Positions 25,585 through 34,241 of a DNA stretch of 64,000 nucleotides are shown here, piece by piece. Where the stretch lies: assembly GCA_040223615.1 (NCBI GenBank), contig JAVKFY010000058.1:62001-126000 (forward strand), written 5' to 3'. The notes beneath the pieces are model-generated. The model saw nothing but the letters and a program-made list of their open reading frames with translations, ran no database searches and was not told the DNA's origin. A program made the translations under genes and the position numbers. How positions within the stretch are numbered: the stretch's first letter is position 1; every line of letters starts with the position of its first letter. The stretch comes from JAVKFY01 sp040223615 (GTDB taxonomy: Bacteria > Pseudomonadota > Alphaproteobacteria > GCA-2731375).

Positions 25585-26526
25585 TTGGCGCCGAAGATTG
25601 GATACCTGCTGCCGACGCGCGAGCGCGTGATGACCGGCCAGCATGAGACCGCGCCGCTGCTGGCGCTGGCGGAGAAGGCGGAATCGCTGGGCTACGACTC
25701 GCTGTGGATCGGCGACTCGGTGACCGCGCGGCCGCGCCACGACCCGCTAACCCTGATGGCCGCGGTCGGCGCCCGCACCACGCGCCCGGAGATCGGCACC
25801 GCAGTCCTGCTGCCGGCGCTGCGCAACCCCTTCGTGCTGGCCCAGCAGGTCGCCACCGCCGACCAGGTTAGCGAGGGCCGCATAATCCTGGGCGTCGGCG
25901 TCGCCACCGACACCCCCAGCATCCAGGCCGAGTTCGCCGCCTGCGGCGTACCTTTCGAGAAGCGCGCCGGGCGCATGCTGGAGGGCCTGAAGCTCTGCCA
26001 GGCGTTGTGGTCGGGCGAGACCGTCGACTGGGATGGCCGCTGGCAAGCCAAGGGCGTCACCCTCGGCCCGCTGCCCCATCGTAAGGGCGGCCCGCCGATC
26101 TGGGGCGGTGGCGCCGCGCCCGCCCCGCTGAAGCGTGCCGGCACGCACTTCGACGGCTGGTTCCCATCCACCGGCACGGCCGACGAGTACGCCAGGGGCT
26201 GGGCCCAGGTGCGGGTCGCCGCCAAGGACGCCGGCCGGCCGGCCGATGCCGTCACCGGCGCGATCTACCTGACGCTCGCCATCGATGACGACGCCGCCAA
26301 GGCCGACGAGCTGATCTACAATTTCCTGAGCCAGTATTACGGCGCCCAGGCGGCCGACACCATGCGCAAGCGCCAGGCGCTCTATGCCGGGCCGACGGAT
26401 GGCGTCGGCGCCTATCTCAAGGGTTTCGTCGACGCCGGCTGCTCGCACCTGGTGCTGCGCTTCGCCGGCGACCACGACCGCCACCTCGACACGATGGCGC
26501 AGGTGCGAAAGAGCCTCGGCTGGTAA
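25585..26526 (+). CDS. Luciferase-like (LLM class) flavin-dependent oxidoreductase
   Basis: 313 residues of the bacterial-luciferase fold, a different branch from the gene at 9212. Marks are IGYLLPTRERVM at the start, SLGYDSLWIGDSVTARPRHDPLT, TAVLLPALRNPFVLAQQVATAD and LGVGVATDTPSIQAEFAACG; the flavin-phosphate region is PPIWGGGAAPAPLKRAG. It probably uses reduced FMN or F420. The TTG at 25585 is preferred because GGAGGG lies eight bases upstream and the protein then starts at the normal place. It stands 34 bases before the CoxMSL-type operon and may be co-transcribed with it. Confidence 0.87.
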   Translation: MAPKIGYLLPTRERVMTGQHETAPLLALAEKAESLGYDSLWIGDSVTARPRHDPLTLMAAVGARTTRPEIGTAVLLPALRNPFVLAQQVATADQVSEGRIILGVGVATDTPSIQAEFAACGVPFEKRAGRMLEGLKLCQALWSGETVDWDGRWQAKGVTLGPLPHRKGGPPIWGGGAAPAPLKRAGTHFDGWFPSTGTADEYARGWAQVRVAAKDAGRPADAVTGAIYLTLAIDDDAAKADELIYNFLSQYYGAQAADTMRKRQALYAGPTDGVGAYLKGFVDAGCSHLVLRFAGDHDRHLDTMAQVRKSLGW

Positions 26527-26560
26527 GGTAGGTCATGTTCGCCCGCCAGTACCGACCCGC

Positions 26561-27415
26561 ATGAAAGCCGCCGCCTTCGACTACATCCGCGCCGACAGCG
26601 TCGACGCGGCCTGTCGCGCGCTTGCCGACGCAAATGGCGACGGCAAGGTGATCGCCGGCGGCCAGACGCTGGTGCCACTGATGGCGATGCGACTGACCCG
26701 GCCGTCGCTGCTGGTCGACATCAACCGCATCGACGCGCTGCGCGGCGTCAGCGACGGCGACGTCGTGACCATCGGCACCTGCACCCGTCACGAGGACGCC
26801 CGCCGCGACCCGCTGGTGCGCCGTCACCTGCCGCTGCTGGCCAAGGCGATCGGCTTCGTCGGCCACCAGCAGATCAGGAACCGCGGCACCGTCGGCGGCA
26901 GCCTGGCCAACGCCGACCCGGCCGCCGAGATCGCGCTCGCCACGCTGCTGCTCGATGCCGAGGTCGAGGCGCGATCGCCAACCGGAAGCCGTGCAATCGC
27001 CCTGAACGACTTCCTGCAGGGCGCGATGGAAACCGCGCTGGCCGACGACGAGGTGCTGACTGCGATCCGGTGCCCGAAACGCGCCGGCGGCACCGGCTTT
27101 CAGGAAATCGCCCAGCGCCACGGCGACTTCGCGCTGACCATCGCCGCCGCCCAGGTCGAGCTGAACGGCGACGGCACCTGCGCCCGCATCGCCCTCGGCC
27201 TCGGCGGCGTCGAGGACCGCGCCATCCGCCTGCCCGAGATCGAGCAGCGCCTGACCGGCGCCGCGCTCGACAATCTCGACGAGAAACTCAAGGACGTCGC
27301 CGACATGGTCGACCCGATGACCGACCAGCACGCCTCGGCCACCTACCGCCGCCGCATCGCCGGCCCGCTGCTGAAGCGCGCGATCGAGGAAGCTGTCGCG
27401 GAGGCGCGCGCATGA
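26561..27415 (+). CDS. Molybdenum hydroxylase FAD-binding (medium) subunit, CoxM-like
   Basis: 284 residues, the standard size. The two FAD-binding motifs are clear: VIAGGQTLVPLMAMR and the later RNRGTVGGSLANADPAAE. It passes electrons from the 2Fe-2S subunit to FAD and an external acceptor. It is the first of three overlapping genes (M, S, L order) and its stop overlaps the next start as ATGA. The complex resembles CO-dehydrogenase-like and xanthine-dehydrogenase-like enzymes; substrate unknown. Confidence 0.92.
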   Translation: MKAAAFDYIRADSVDAACRALADANGDGKVIAGGQTLVPLMAMRLTRPSLLVDINRIDALRGVSDGDVVTIGTCTRHEDARRDPLVRRHLPLLAKAIGFVGHQQIRNRGTVGGSLANADPAAEIALATLLLDAEVEARSPTGSRAIALNDFLQGAMETALADDEVLTAIRCPKRAGGTGFQEIAQRHGDFALTIAAAQVELNGDGTCARIALGLGGVEDRAIRLPEIEQRLTGAALDNLDEKLKDVADMVDPMTDQHASATYRRRIAGPLLKRAIEEAVAEARA

Positions 27416-27912
27416 GCCGCCACGACGTGACCCTCACGGTCAACGGCCAGCGCTTGAGCGCCGAGACCGACGCGCGGACCACGCTGGTCGACTTCCTGCG
27501 CGACGAACTGCGGCTGACCGGCACGCATACCGGCTGCGAACACGGCGTCTGCGGCGCCTGCGCGGTGATCCTGGATGGGCGGCCGTCGCGCGCGTGCCTG
27601 GTCTTCGCGGTGCAGGCCGATGGCGCCGAGATCACCACCGTGGAGGGCCTGGCGCCGTCGCCCGACTCGCTCGGCATCCTGCAGGACTCGTTCTGGGAGG
27701 AGCACGCGCTGCAATGCGGCTTCTGCACGCCGGGGATGTTGATCGCCGCGCACGGCCTGCTGGCCGAGAACCAGGATCCCAGCGACGAGGAGATCCGCGA
27801 CGCCATCGGCGGCAACTTGTGCCGCTGCACCGGCTACAAACAGATCGTCGACGCCGTCCGCCTGGCGGCGGAGCGCATGCGCAAGGCCAATGTGCCAGGA
27901 CCGGGCCAATGA
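27412..27912 (+). CDS. Molybdenum hydroxylase 2Fe-2S (small) subunit, CoxS-like
   Basis: 166 residues carrying both iron-sulfur sites of the family: a plant-ferredoxin-type set, CEHGVCGACAV plus a later cysteine in SRACLVF, and the all-helical C-terminal set CGFCTPGM with LCRCTGYKQ. It relays electrons between the molybdenum centre and FAD. It overlaps both neighbours by four bases (ATGA), so the three subunits are translationally coupled. Confidence 0.95.
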   Translation: MSRHDVTLTVNGQRLSAETDARTTLVDFLRDELRLTGTHTGCEHGVCGACAVILDGRPSRACLVFAVQADGAEITTVEGLAPSPDSLGILQDSFWEEHALQCGFCTPGMLIAAHGLLAENQDPSDEEIRDAIGGNLCRCTGYKQIVDAVRLAAERMRKANVPGPGQ

Positions 27913-30287
27913 CCGACTTCCGCTACATCGGCAAGAAGCGCCGCCCGAGCGAGGACCGCCGTTTCCTGGCCGGCGCCGGCCGCTACGTCGCCGACCTCTC
28001 GCGGCCCGGCATGCTGCATGTCGCCCTGGTGCCGAGCCCTTATCCGGCCGCGACCATCACCAATATCGACACCAGCGCCGCGCTGGCGCTGGATGGCGTG
28101 AACGCGGTCCTGACCGGCGACGAGCTCGCCGCCGCGAGCGAACCGCTGATGGTCGGCGTCGACGCGCCCAAGGTGATCCGCTACCCGCTCGCGGTCGGCC
28201 GGGCCCGCTATGTCGGCGAATGGGTGGCCGCCGTGGTCGCCGACAGCCGCGCGCTGGCCGAGGACGCCGCCGAACTGGTCGAGGTCGACTACGACGAGCT
28301 GCCGGCCGTGCACGACCCGGAGGAAGCGGTCGAGCCGACGTCGACGCCGGTGCACCCCGCCCACGGCTCCAACATCCTGTTCCGACGCCAGTTCGTCTGG
28401 GGACCGGTCGAGGAACGCTTCAGCGCCGCGGCGCACAGAATCGAGCTCCGCGCCCGCTGGCATCGCAACGCCACCGTGCCGATCGAGACCTTCGGCGTGA
28501 TCGCCGAATGGAACGCGGCCACCGGCCTGCTCGACGTCTGGGCCTCGATCCAGATGCCGAAATTCCCCGACCAGATCGCCCGCGCCCTGCGCCTGCCTGG
28601 CAATGCGGTCCGCGTGCATTTCGACGTCGATGTCGGCGGCAGCTATGGCGTGAAGCGCGGCATCAAGCACGCCGTGCTGGCCGGCCACCTCGCCCGCACG
28701 CTCGGCCGCCCGGTGCGTCTGATCGAGGACCGGCTGGAAAACATGCGCGGCGGCGACATGCAGGGGCCGGACCGCATCTTCGACATGGCCGTGGCCTTCG
28801 ACGACGACGGCACGGTGCAGGCGCTGAAGATTCGCGCGCTGGACGATGCCGGCGCCTATACCGGCCGCGCGCCGCTGCAGCTCGGCAAGCCGGTCGGCGC
28901 CATCGTCGGCCCGTACCGCATCGGCGCCGTCGCCTACGAGCCGATCAGCGTCACCACCAACAAGACGCCGCAGGAAGCGGTGCGCGGTTTCGGCCAGGCG
29001 CCGACCAACTTCGCCCTGGAAACCGCGATGGACCGGGTGGCGCGCCATCTCGGCATGGACCGGCTGGACCTGCGCCGCAAGAACCTGCTGCGCCACGACG
29101 AGTTCCCGCACACCATCCCGTCGGGCAGCACCTACGACAGCGGCGACTACCACACCGTGCTCGACAAGGCGCTGCGCGCCGCCGGGTTCGAGACCCTGAT
29201 CGCCGAACGCGACGCGGCCCGCGCGGCCGGCAAGATCGCCGGCGTCGGCGTGTCCTGCTGCCTGGAGCCGTCCGGCGGCAACTCCGCTTTCGAACCGCTG
29301 TTCAATCCGAAGAACGAGACCACGACCTGGATGGAGTCGTGCACGCTGAAGATCGACCTGAACGGCGCCATCGTGGCCGGCATGGCGACCTCGACCTCCG
29401 GCCAGGGCCACGAGACGCTGGTGTCGACGGTGGTCGGCGAGGTCCTGCAACGCGACCCCGACGGCATCCGCGCCATCCATGTCGACTCGCTGAACGCGCT
29501 GCCCGGCAACAGCCCGGTCGGCAGCCGCATGGCGATCATGCTGGGTGGCGCGGCGGCCGGGGCCGCAGAGCGCCTGAAGGCCGACCTGATCGCCATCGCT
29601 GCGCACAACCTGGAAGTCCCGGTCGAGCAGTGCGAATACCGCGATGGCGACGTGCACGCCGGCGCGCGGTCGATGTCCTGGGCGCAACTGGTCGAGATCG
29701 CACATCGCAAGATCCATCGCATGCCGCCGGGAATGCAGCCGGGCCTGCAAGCCAGCTTCGTGATGGACGTGCCGACCGGCGGCGGCCTGCCGACCGAGGA
29801 CGGCCGGGTGCAGATGTACCCCTGCTACGCCTTCGAGACGCATATCGTGACCTGCGAGATCGACCGGGTGACCGGCAAGGTCTCGCTCGGCCGCTACGTC
29901 GTCGGCCACGACTGCGGCACCATGATCAACCCCGACATCGTGCACGGCATGACCTATGGCGGCATCGCGCACGGCATCGGCGCGGCGCTGTACGAACGCT
30001 TCACCTATGACGACCACGGCCAGCTCATCGCCGGCAGCTTTGTCGACTACCTGCTGCCGTCGGCGCACGAGGTGCCGGATATCGAGATCGTCGACCACTG
30101 CACGCCCTCGCCGCTCACCACCTTCGGCCAGAAGGGATCCGGCGAGGCCGGCTATCTCGGCGCGCCGGCTGCCATCGCCAGCGCCGTGAACGACGCCCTG
30201 GCGCCGCTCGGCGTCGACATCGCCACCCTGCCGATGACACCCCCCGACATTGCCGACCTGATTGCCGCCGCGGAGGAAACCGAATGA
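27909..30287 (+). CDS. Molybdenum hydroxylase catalytic (large) subunit, CoxL-like
   Basis: 792 residues. The N-terminal hammerhead domain (RPSEDRRFLAGAGRYVADL, HVALVPSPYPAATI) is followed by two cofactor-binding domains (DVDVGGSYGVKRGIKHAV; TSTSGQGHETLVSTVVG) and the catalytic glutamate near the end (TTFGQKGSGEAGYLGAPAA). The active-site loop reads EAVRGFGQAPTNF rather than the AYRCSFR of true form I CO dehydrogenase, so CO oxidation is unlikely. An amidohydrolase gene overlaps its stop, which suggests hydroxylation of a heterocycle or carbonyl followed by hydrolysis or decarboxylation. Confidence 0.93.
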   Translation: MTDFRYIGKKRRPSEDRRFLAGAGRYVADLSRPGMLHVALVPSPYPAATITNIDTSAALALDGVNAVLTGDELAAASEPLMVGVDAPKVIRYPLAVGRARYVGEWVAAVVADSRALAEDAAELVEVDYDELPAVHDPEEAVEPTSTPVHPAHGSNILFRRQFVWGPVEERFSAAAHRIELRARWHRNATVPIETFGVIAEWNAATGLLDVWASIQMPKFPDQIARALRLPGNAVRVHFDVDVGGSYGVKRGIKHAVLAGHLARTLGRPVRLIEDRLENMRGGDMQGPDRIFDMAVAFDDDGTVQALKIRALDDAGAYTGRAPLQLGKPVGAIVGPYRIGAVAYEPISVTTNKTPQEAVRGFGQAPTNFALETAMDRVARHLGMDRLDLRRKNLLRHDEFPHTIPSGSTYDSGDYHTVLDKALRAAGFETLIAERDAARAAGKIAGVGVSCCLEPSGGNSAFEPLFNPKNETTTWMESCTLKIDLNGAIVAGMATSTSGQGHETLVSTVVGEVLQRDPDGIRAIHVDSLNALPGNSPVGSRMAIMLGGAAAGAAERLKADLIAIAAHNLEVPVEQCEYRDGDVHAGARSMSWAQLVEIAHRKIHRMPPGMQPGLQASFVMDVPTGGGLPTEDGRVQMYPCYAFETHIVTCEIDRVTGKVSLGRYVVGHDCGTMINPDIVHGMTYGGIAHGIGAALYERFTYDDHGQLIAGSFVDYLLPSAHEVPDIEIVDHCTPSPLTTFGQKGSGEAGYLGAPAAIASAVNDALAPLGVDIATLPMTPPDIADLIAAAEETE

Positions 30288-31273
30288 TCGTCGACGCCCA
30301 CGCCCACTTCGTGCCGCTGCCGCTGCTGGAAACCCTGCGGACGGAGAAGCGTCTGTTCCCGTCGGTGAAGGTCGAGGCCGACGGCGGCGCCACGCGCCTG
30401 GCCTTCATGGACGGTCCGCTGACCCGCCCGGTCTCGCCCAAGCTCTCCGATGTCGGGGCAAGGCAACAGTGGCTGGGCGATGCCGGCATCGACACCCAGG
30501 TGGTCGGCGGCTGGCTCGACATGTTCGGCTACGAGCTGCCGCCCGAGGAAGCCGCCGACTGGTGCCGCTTCCTGAACGAGCAAATGAAGGGCGGCACCGC
30601 CGAGCACGGATTCCTGGCTCCACTGGCCTGCGTGCCACTGCAGTCCGGCAAGCTGGCGGCGGAGATCCTGGAAGAGGCGCTCGGCCAGGGCTTCCACGGC
30701 ACGATGATCGGCACCCAGCCGAAGGGCGAGGGCGGCAATCTCGACGACCCCGACCTGAACCCGTTCTGGGAGGTGGCGTCGGCCAAGGCCGCGACGATCT
30801 TCGTGCACCCGATGTTCGTCTGCGGCGACGAGCGGGTGAACGACTACGACATGGTCAACGCCGTCGGCCGCGTCGCCGACACCACCATCGCCGTCGCGCG
30901 CCTGCTATTCTCCGGCCACCTCACCCGCTATCCCGGCGTGAAGCTGATCGTCAGCCACGGCGGCGCGGCCCTCCCCTTCGCGCTCGGCCGGCTCAAGCGC
31001 AACCACGCCATCCACCCCGAGCACGGCGACCCGCTGCCCGAGTTCCAGCGCCTGTACTTCGACACCGTGATGTTCGAGGCGCTCGCGCTACGCTACCTGT
31101 GCGACGTCGCTGGCGCCGACAAGGTGATGCTCGGCTCCGACCATCCCTTCCCGATCGGCGATCCCGATCCGGTGAAGCTGATCGACGAGACCGAACTCAC
31201 CCAGGCCGAGCGCAAGGGCATCCTCGGCAACACCGCGATGGAGCTGTTCCACCTGGACTGCGACTGCCACTGA
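30284..31273 (+). CDS. Amidohydrolase of the ACMSD / 2,3-dihydroxybenzoate decarboxylase family
   Basis: 329 residues of amidohydrolase-2 type. Metal ligands are visible: DAHAHF at the start, a His in IFVHPMF, a His in LIVSHGGAALPF and the Asp in LGSDHPFPIGD. Members decarboxylate aromatic or semialdehyde acids (ACMSD, gamma-resorcylate decarboxylase) or hydrolyse lactones. It overlaps the CoxL-like stop as ATGA, so it is the last step encoded in this operon. A 62-base gap separates it from the convergent amidase. Confidence 0.88.
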   Translation: MIVDAHAHFVPLPLLETLRTEKRLFPSVKVEADGGATRLAFMDGPLTRPVSPKLSDVGARQQWLGDAGIDTQVVGGWLDMFGYELPPEEAADWCRFLNEQMKGGTAEHGFLAPLACVPLQSGKLAAEILEEALGQGFHGTMIGTQPKGEGGNLDDPDLNPFWEVASAKAATIFVHPMFVCGDERVNDYDMVNAVGRVADTTIAVARLLFSGHLTRYPGVKLIVSHGGAALPFALGRLKRNHAIHPEHGDPLPEFQRLYFDTVMFEALALRYLCDVAGADKVMLGSDHPFPIGDPDPVKLIDETELTQAERKGILGNTAMELFHLDCDCH

Positions 31274-31335
31274 CAGACCGCCACTGAAATGGGCGTCATC
31301 CCAAACGAAGACCCGGCATGACGGTCGAGGTCAGG

Positions 31336-32754
31336 TCAGCCCCGCGCCCACAGCTTCTGCGCCATCACGCCGACCGACTTCTCCACCGCCTCGCAGGCGT
31401 CGAGGATCTGGTCCTCGCGGAAGCGGCGGCCGACGATCTGCACGCCGACCGGCTGGCCGTCATTCTCGTTCGCCTGCACGATGCCGGCGGGCAGGCCCAT
31501 GTAATTCATGGCGATGGAATAGTAGGCGCTGCCGAGAACCTCGCGCACGCCCTCCTCGCCTTGCTCGTCGCGGTTCCATTCGAAGATCGGGTTCGGCAGG
31601 AACGGCGTCAGCACCAGCGGGTAGTCGGCCAAGAAGGTCGTCCAGGCCCGCAGGAAGCGGTTGCGGTCGGCATAGGCGAGCAGCAGGTCGTTGCCCTCGA
31701 AGGGCTCGAAGTAGCGATAGTAGGCATCGAAGATCGACACCAGCGTGTTCGAGCCATGCTTGCGGATATCGGCGTCCATCAGCGCCTTCACCTCGCCGAA
31801 CAGGGTGCGGAAGCCGCTGACCGCCGCCTCGCGCAGCAGCGGCGGCTCGACCTCCTCGACCTGATAGTCGGCGTCGGTGAGCGCCGCCTTCGCCGTCTCC
31901 AGCGCCTTGTCAACGGCCGGATGCAGGTCGAAGTCGAAGGTGTTCCTGGTGAAGGCGACCTTGACCGGTCCGTCGCTGCCGACATCGAACGGCATCGGCA
32001 CCTGCCACGGGTCGCGCGGGTCGTAGTTCACCAGCGTGCGCATCGCCAGCCGGACGTCGCGCACCTCGCGGCAGATCGCGCCCTGCACGCTGCTCACCTG
32101 TGCCAGCATGCCGCGCTCGGCCGCCGCGGAGGGGTTGTAGGCCGGCACGCGCCCCAACCCCGGCTTGACCGTCGCGGCGGCACACGCGTAGGCCGGAAAG
32201 CGCAGCGAGCCGCCGATGTCGTTGCCGTGCGCGATCGCGCCGATACCGGCCATCACCGCCGAGGCCGCGCCGCCGGACGATCCGCCGGCCGATGCGGTGT
32301 CGTTCCAGGGATTGTAGGTACGCCCATGCAGCGCGTTGACGGTGGTGCCGCGAAACGAAAATTCCGGCGTGTTGGTGCGCCCGATGACGATGGCGCCCGC
32401 GCTCTCCAGGTTGCGCACCACCGGCGAGTCGTCCGGCGCCATCACATCCTTGTAGGCGGTGACGCCGTTCGGCGTGGCATAGCCCTTTTGGTCGATATTC
32501 TCCTTGATCGTGGTCGGCACGCCGGCCAGCGGCCCGACCGGCTCGCCAGCAGCGATCGCCTTATCCATCGCCTCGGCCCGCCGCAGCGCCACCTCCGACA
32601 GATCGTCCACTACCGCGTTGAGATGGCCGTTGGTCTCGCGCATCCGCTCGACCGCGCTGCCGACCGCCTCCGATGGCGTCACCTTGCGCCCCGCCACCGC
32701 CTCCGCAATGTCGCAGGCACTCCACTGCCACAAGGGTTTGTTGTTGTCGGTCAT
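31336..32754 (-). CDS. Amidase signature family enzyme
   Basis: 472 residues with the Ser-cisSer-Lys triad: lysine in VPTTIKENIDQKG, the cis-serine in SAGGSSGGAASAVM and the nucleophile in GNDIGGSLRFPAYA. It hydrolyses an amide to acid and ammonia; substrate unknown. ATG 32754 follows AGGAGC and overlaps the stop of the RimK-like gene (ATGA), so it is translated from the same message as the acetyltransferase/peptidase and ATP-grasp genes. Whether it belongs to their pathway is uncertain. Confidence 0.9.
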   Translation of the reverse strand: MTDNNKPLWQWSACDIAEAVAGRKVTPSEAVGSAVERMRETNGHLNAVVDDLSEVALRRAEAMDKAIAAGEPVGPLAGVPTTIKENIDQKGYATPNGVTAYKDVMAPDDSPVVRNLESAGAIVIGRTNTPEFSFRGTTVNALHGRTYNPWNDTASAGGSSGGAASAVMAGIGAIAHGNDIGGSLRFPAYACAAATVKPGLGRVPAYNPSAAAERGMLAQVSSVQGAICREVRDVRLAMRTLVNYDPRDPWQVPMPFDVGSDGPVKVAFTRNTFDFDLHPAVDKALETAKAALTDADYQVEEVEPPLLREAAVSGFRTLFGEVKALMDADIRKHGSNTLVSIFDAYYRYFEPFEGNDLLLAYADRNRFLRAWTTFLADYPLVLTPFLPNPIFEWNRDEQGEEGVREVLGSAYYSIAMNYMGLPAGIVQANENDGQPVGVQIVGRRFREDQILDACEAVEKSVGVMAQKLWARG

Positions 32755-34241
32755 GGCTTGCTCCTTGTGCCGGCAGGGACGGTCGCTTCTAGGCGAGCGA
32801 CGAACCAGCCTAGCAGCTTGCGCCACAGCTCGTCTTTCAGCACCGCGCCTTCAACGGCGGTATCGAGGTTCGGGTTGTCGTTGATCTCGATGACGAAGAT
32901 GCCGCGCTCGTTCTGCTTCAGGTCGACGCCGTAGAGCCCGTTGCCGATCCGTCCGGCGGCGCGCACCGCCAGTTCGATCACCTCGGCCGGCGCATCGGCC
33001 ACCGCGAAGGTCTTGAAGCCGCCTTCGCGCGCGGCGCCGTCGGGCCGGTGCTGGATGATCTGCCAGTGATTGCGGGCCATCAGGTACTGGCAGGCGAACA
33101 GCGGTTCGCCGGCCAGCACGCCGACACGCCAGTCGAAGGTCGTCGGCATGAACTCCTGCGCCAGCAGCAGGTCGGTGTCGCGGAACAGCTCTCGGCTGAG
33201 TTTCCTGAAGGCGGCGCGGTCGCCGACCTTGTGCACGCCGCGGCTGAACGAGCCGTCCGGCACCTTGACCACCAGCGGATAGCCGAGCTCGGCCTCCGCG
33301 CGATCCATATCGGCCCGGCCGGCGAGCACCAGCGAACGCGGCATCGCCACCTTGGCGGCCTCGAGCAGCTCCTTCAGGTACACCTTGTTTGTGCAACGGA
33401 TCATCGACTGGGTATCGTCGATGACGGGCATGCCCTCCTGCTCCGCGCGCCGGGCGAAACGATAGGTGTGATCGTCGATCGACGTGGTCTCGCGGATGAA
33501 CAGCGCGTCGAACTCGGCCAGACGCGCCAGGTCGACTTTCTGGACCGGTTCCACCGCCACGCCCATGCGCTCGCCGACCTGGGCCAGTCGGCGCAGGCTC
33601 GCCATCGACGTCGGCGGCATCTCCTCGCGCGGATTGTGCAGCACCGCCAAGGTCCATCGCGCCGGCACCCGCTGGCGCGGCCCGGTCCAGCCCCGCTGCG
33701 TGTGACGCTCCAGCATGGTCAGCGCGAAGCCGCGTTGCTCTCCGTTGAGCCTGGCGAGCGACAGCGCCCGCAGCTTCTTGATCGCGAACCAGCGCCCCGG
33801 CTGAACCGTGACCTCGATCACCGGACAGCGATACCAGTCGAACAGCAGCCGGGCGAAGCGCGCGAACCCGGGCTGGTCAGGCTGACCGAAGGCGAGCAGC
33901 AGGCGAAACGGCTCGACCGGCGGCTCGGCCAGCTTGCCGGCATCACGGTTCAGCGCCTCTTCCAGGTCGGGCAGCGACGGCCGGTACAGCGCCTTGCGGC
34001 TCAACTCCAGCATGGTCTGCACGTTCGGCAGCACGCGATGCCCGCGCGCCTCGGCCAGCAACGAGGCGTAGTAGCCGGCGCTCTGGTAGGCGTAGCTTTT
34101 CGACAGGTTGACGATCGACGGCCGGCGTCCCTCGAAGTGCTGCGGCCGGGCGAGATACTCTCGCACCGTCACCACCTTGTGCGGTGTCTCCGCCGGCGCC
34201 AGCTCGCGCGCCTGGTCGACCAGCACCACCCACTCGGTCAT
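32751..34241 (-). CDS. RimK-family ATP-grasp protein with N-terminal RimK-like domain
   Basis: 496 residues. The first 250 or so form the RimK-like N-terminal region (VVTVREYLARPQHFEGRRP, NLSKSYAYQSAGYYASLLA). The C-terminal half is an ATP-grasp ligase: DTQSMIRCTNKVYLKELLEA, LGYPLVVKVPDGSFSRGV for ATP binding, then DLKQNERGIFVIEINDNPNL with the metal-binding Glu and Asn. ATP-grasp enzymes of this group add amino acids, often glutamate, to a carboxyl group of a protein or peptide. It overlaps the upstream GNAT/C39 gene by four bases; the pairing of these two families recurs in proteobacteria as far as I know, with no established function. Confidence 0.9.
   Translation of the reverse strand: MTEWVVLVDQARELAPAETPHKVVTVREYLARPQHFEGRRPSIVNLSKSYAYQSAGYYASLLAEARGHRVLPNVQTMLELSRKALYRPSLPDLEEALNRDAGKLAEPPVEPFRLLLAFGQPDQPGFARFARLLFDWYRCPVIEVTVQPGRWFAIKKLRALSLARLNGEQRGFALTMLERHTQRGWTGPRQRVPARWTLAVLHNPREEMPPTSMASLRRLAQVGERMGVAVEPVQKVDLARLAEFDALFIRETTSIDDHTYRFARRAEQEGMPVIDDTQSMIRCTNKVYLKELLEAAKVAMPRSLVLAGRADMDRAEAELGYPLVVKVPDGSFSRGVHKVGDRAAFRKLSRELFRDTDLLLAQEFMPTTFDWRVGVLAGEPLFACQYLMARNHWQIIQHRPDGAAREGGFKTFAVADAPAEVIELAVRAAGRIGNGLYGVDLKQNERGIFVIEINDNPNLDTAVEGAVLKDELWRKLLGWFVARLEATVPAGTRSKP

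Noticed and set aside
25339..25740. N-terminal extension of the dienelactone hydrolase to 25740
   Set aside because: The added residues are Arg-rich and non-conserved, overlap the divergent gene, and a good ribosome binding site precedes the ATG at 25338.
27909..30287. Carbon monoxide dehydrogenase (form I CoxL)
   Set aside because: The AYRCSFR active-site motif of form I CoxL is absent; the loop reads EAVRGFGQA.
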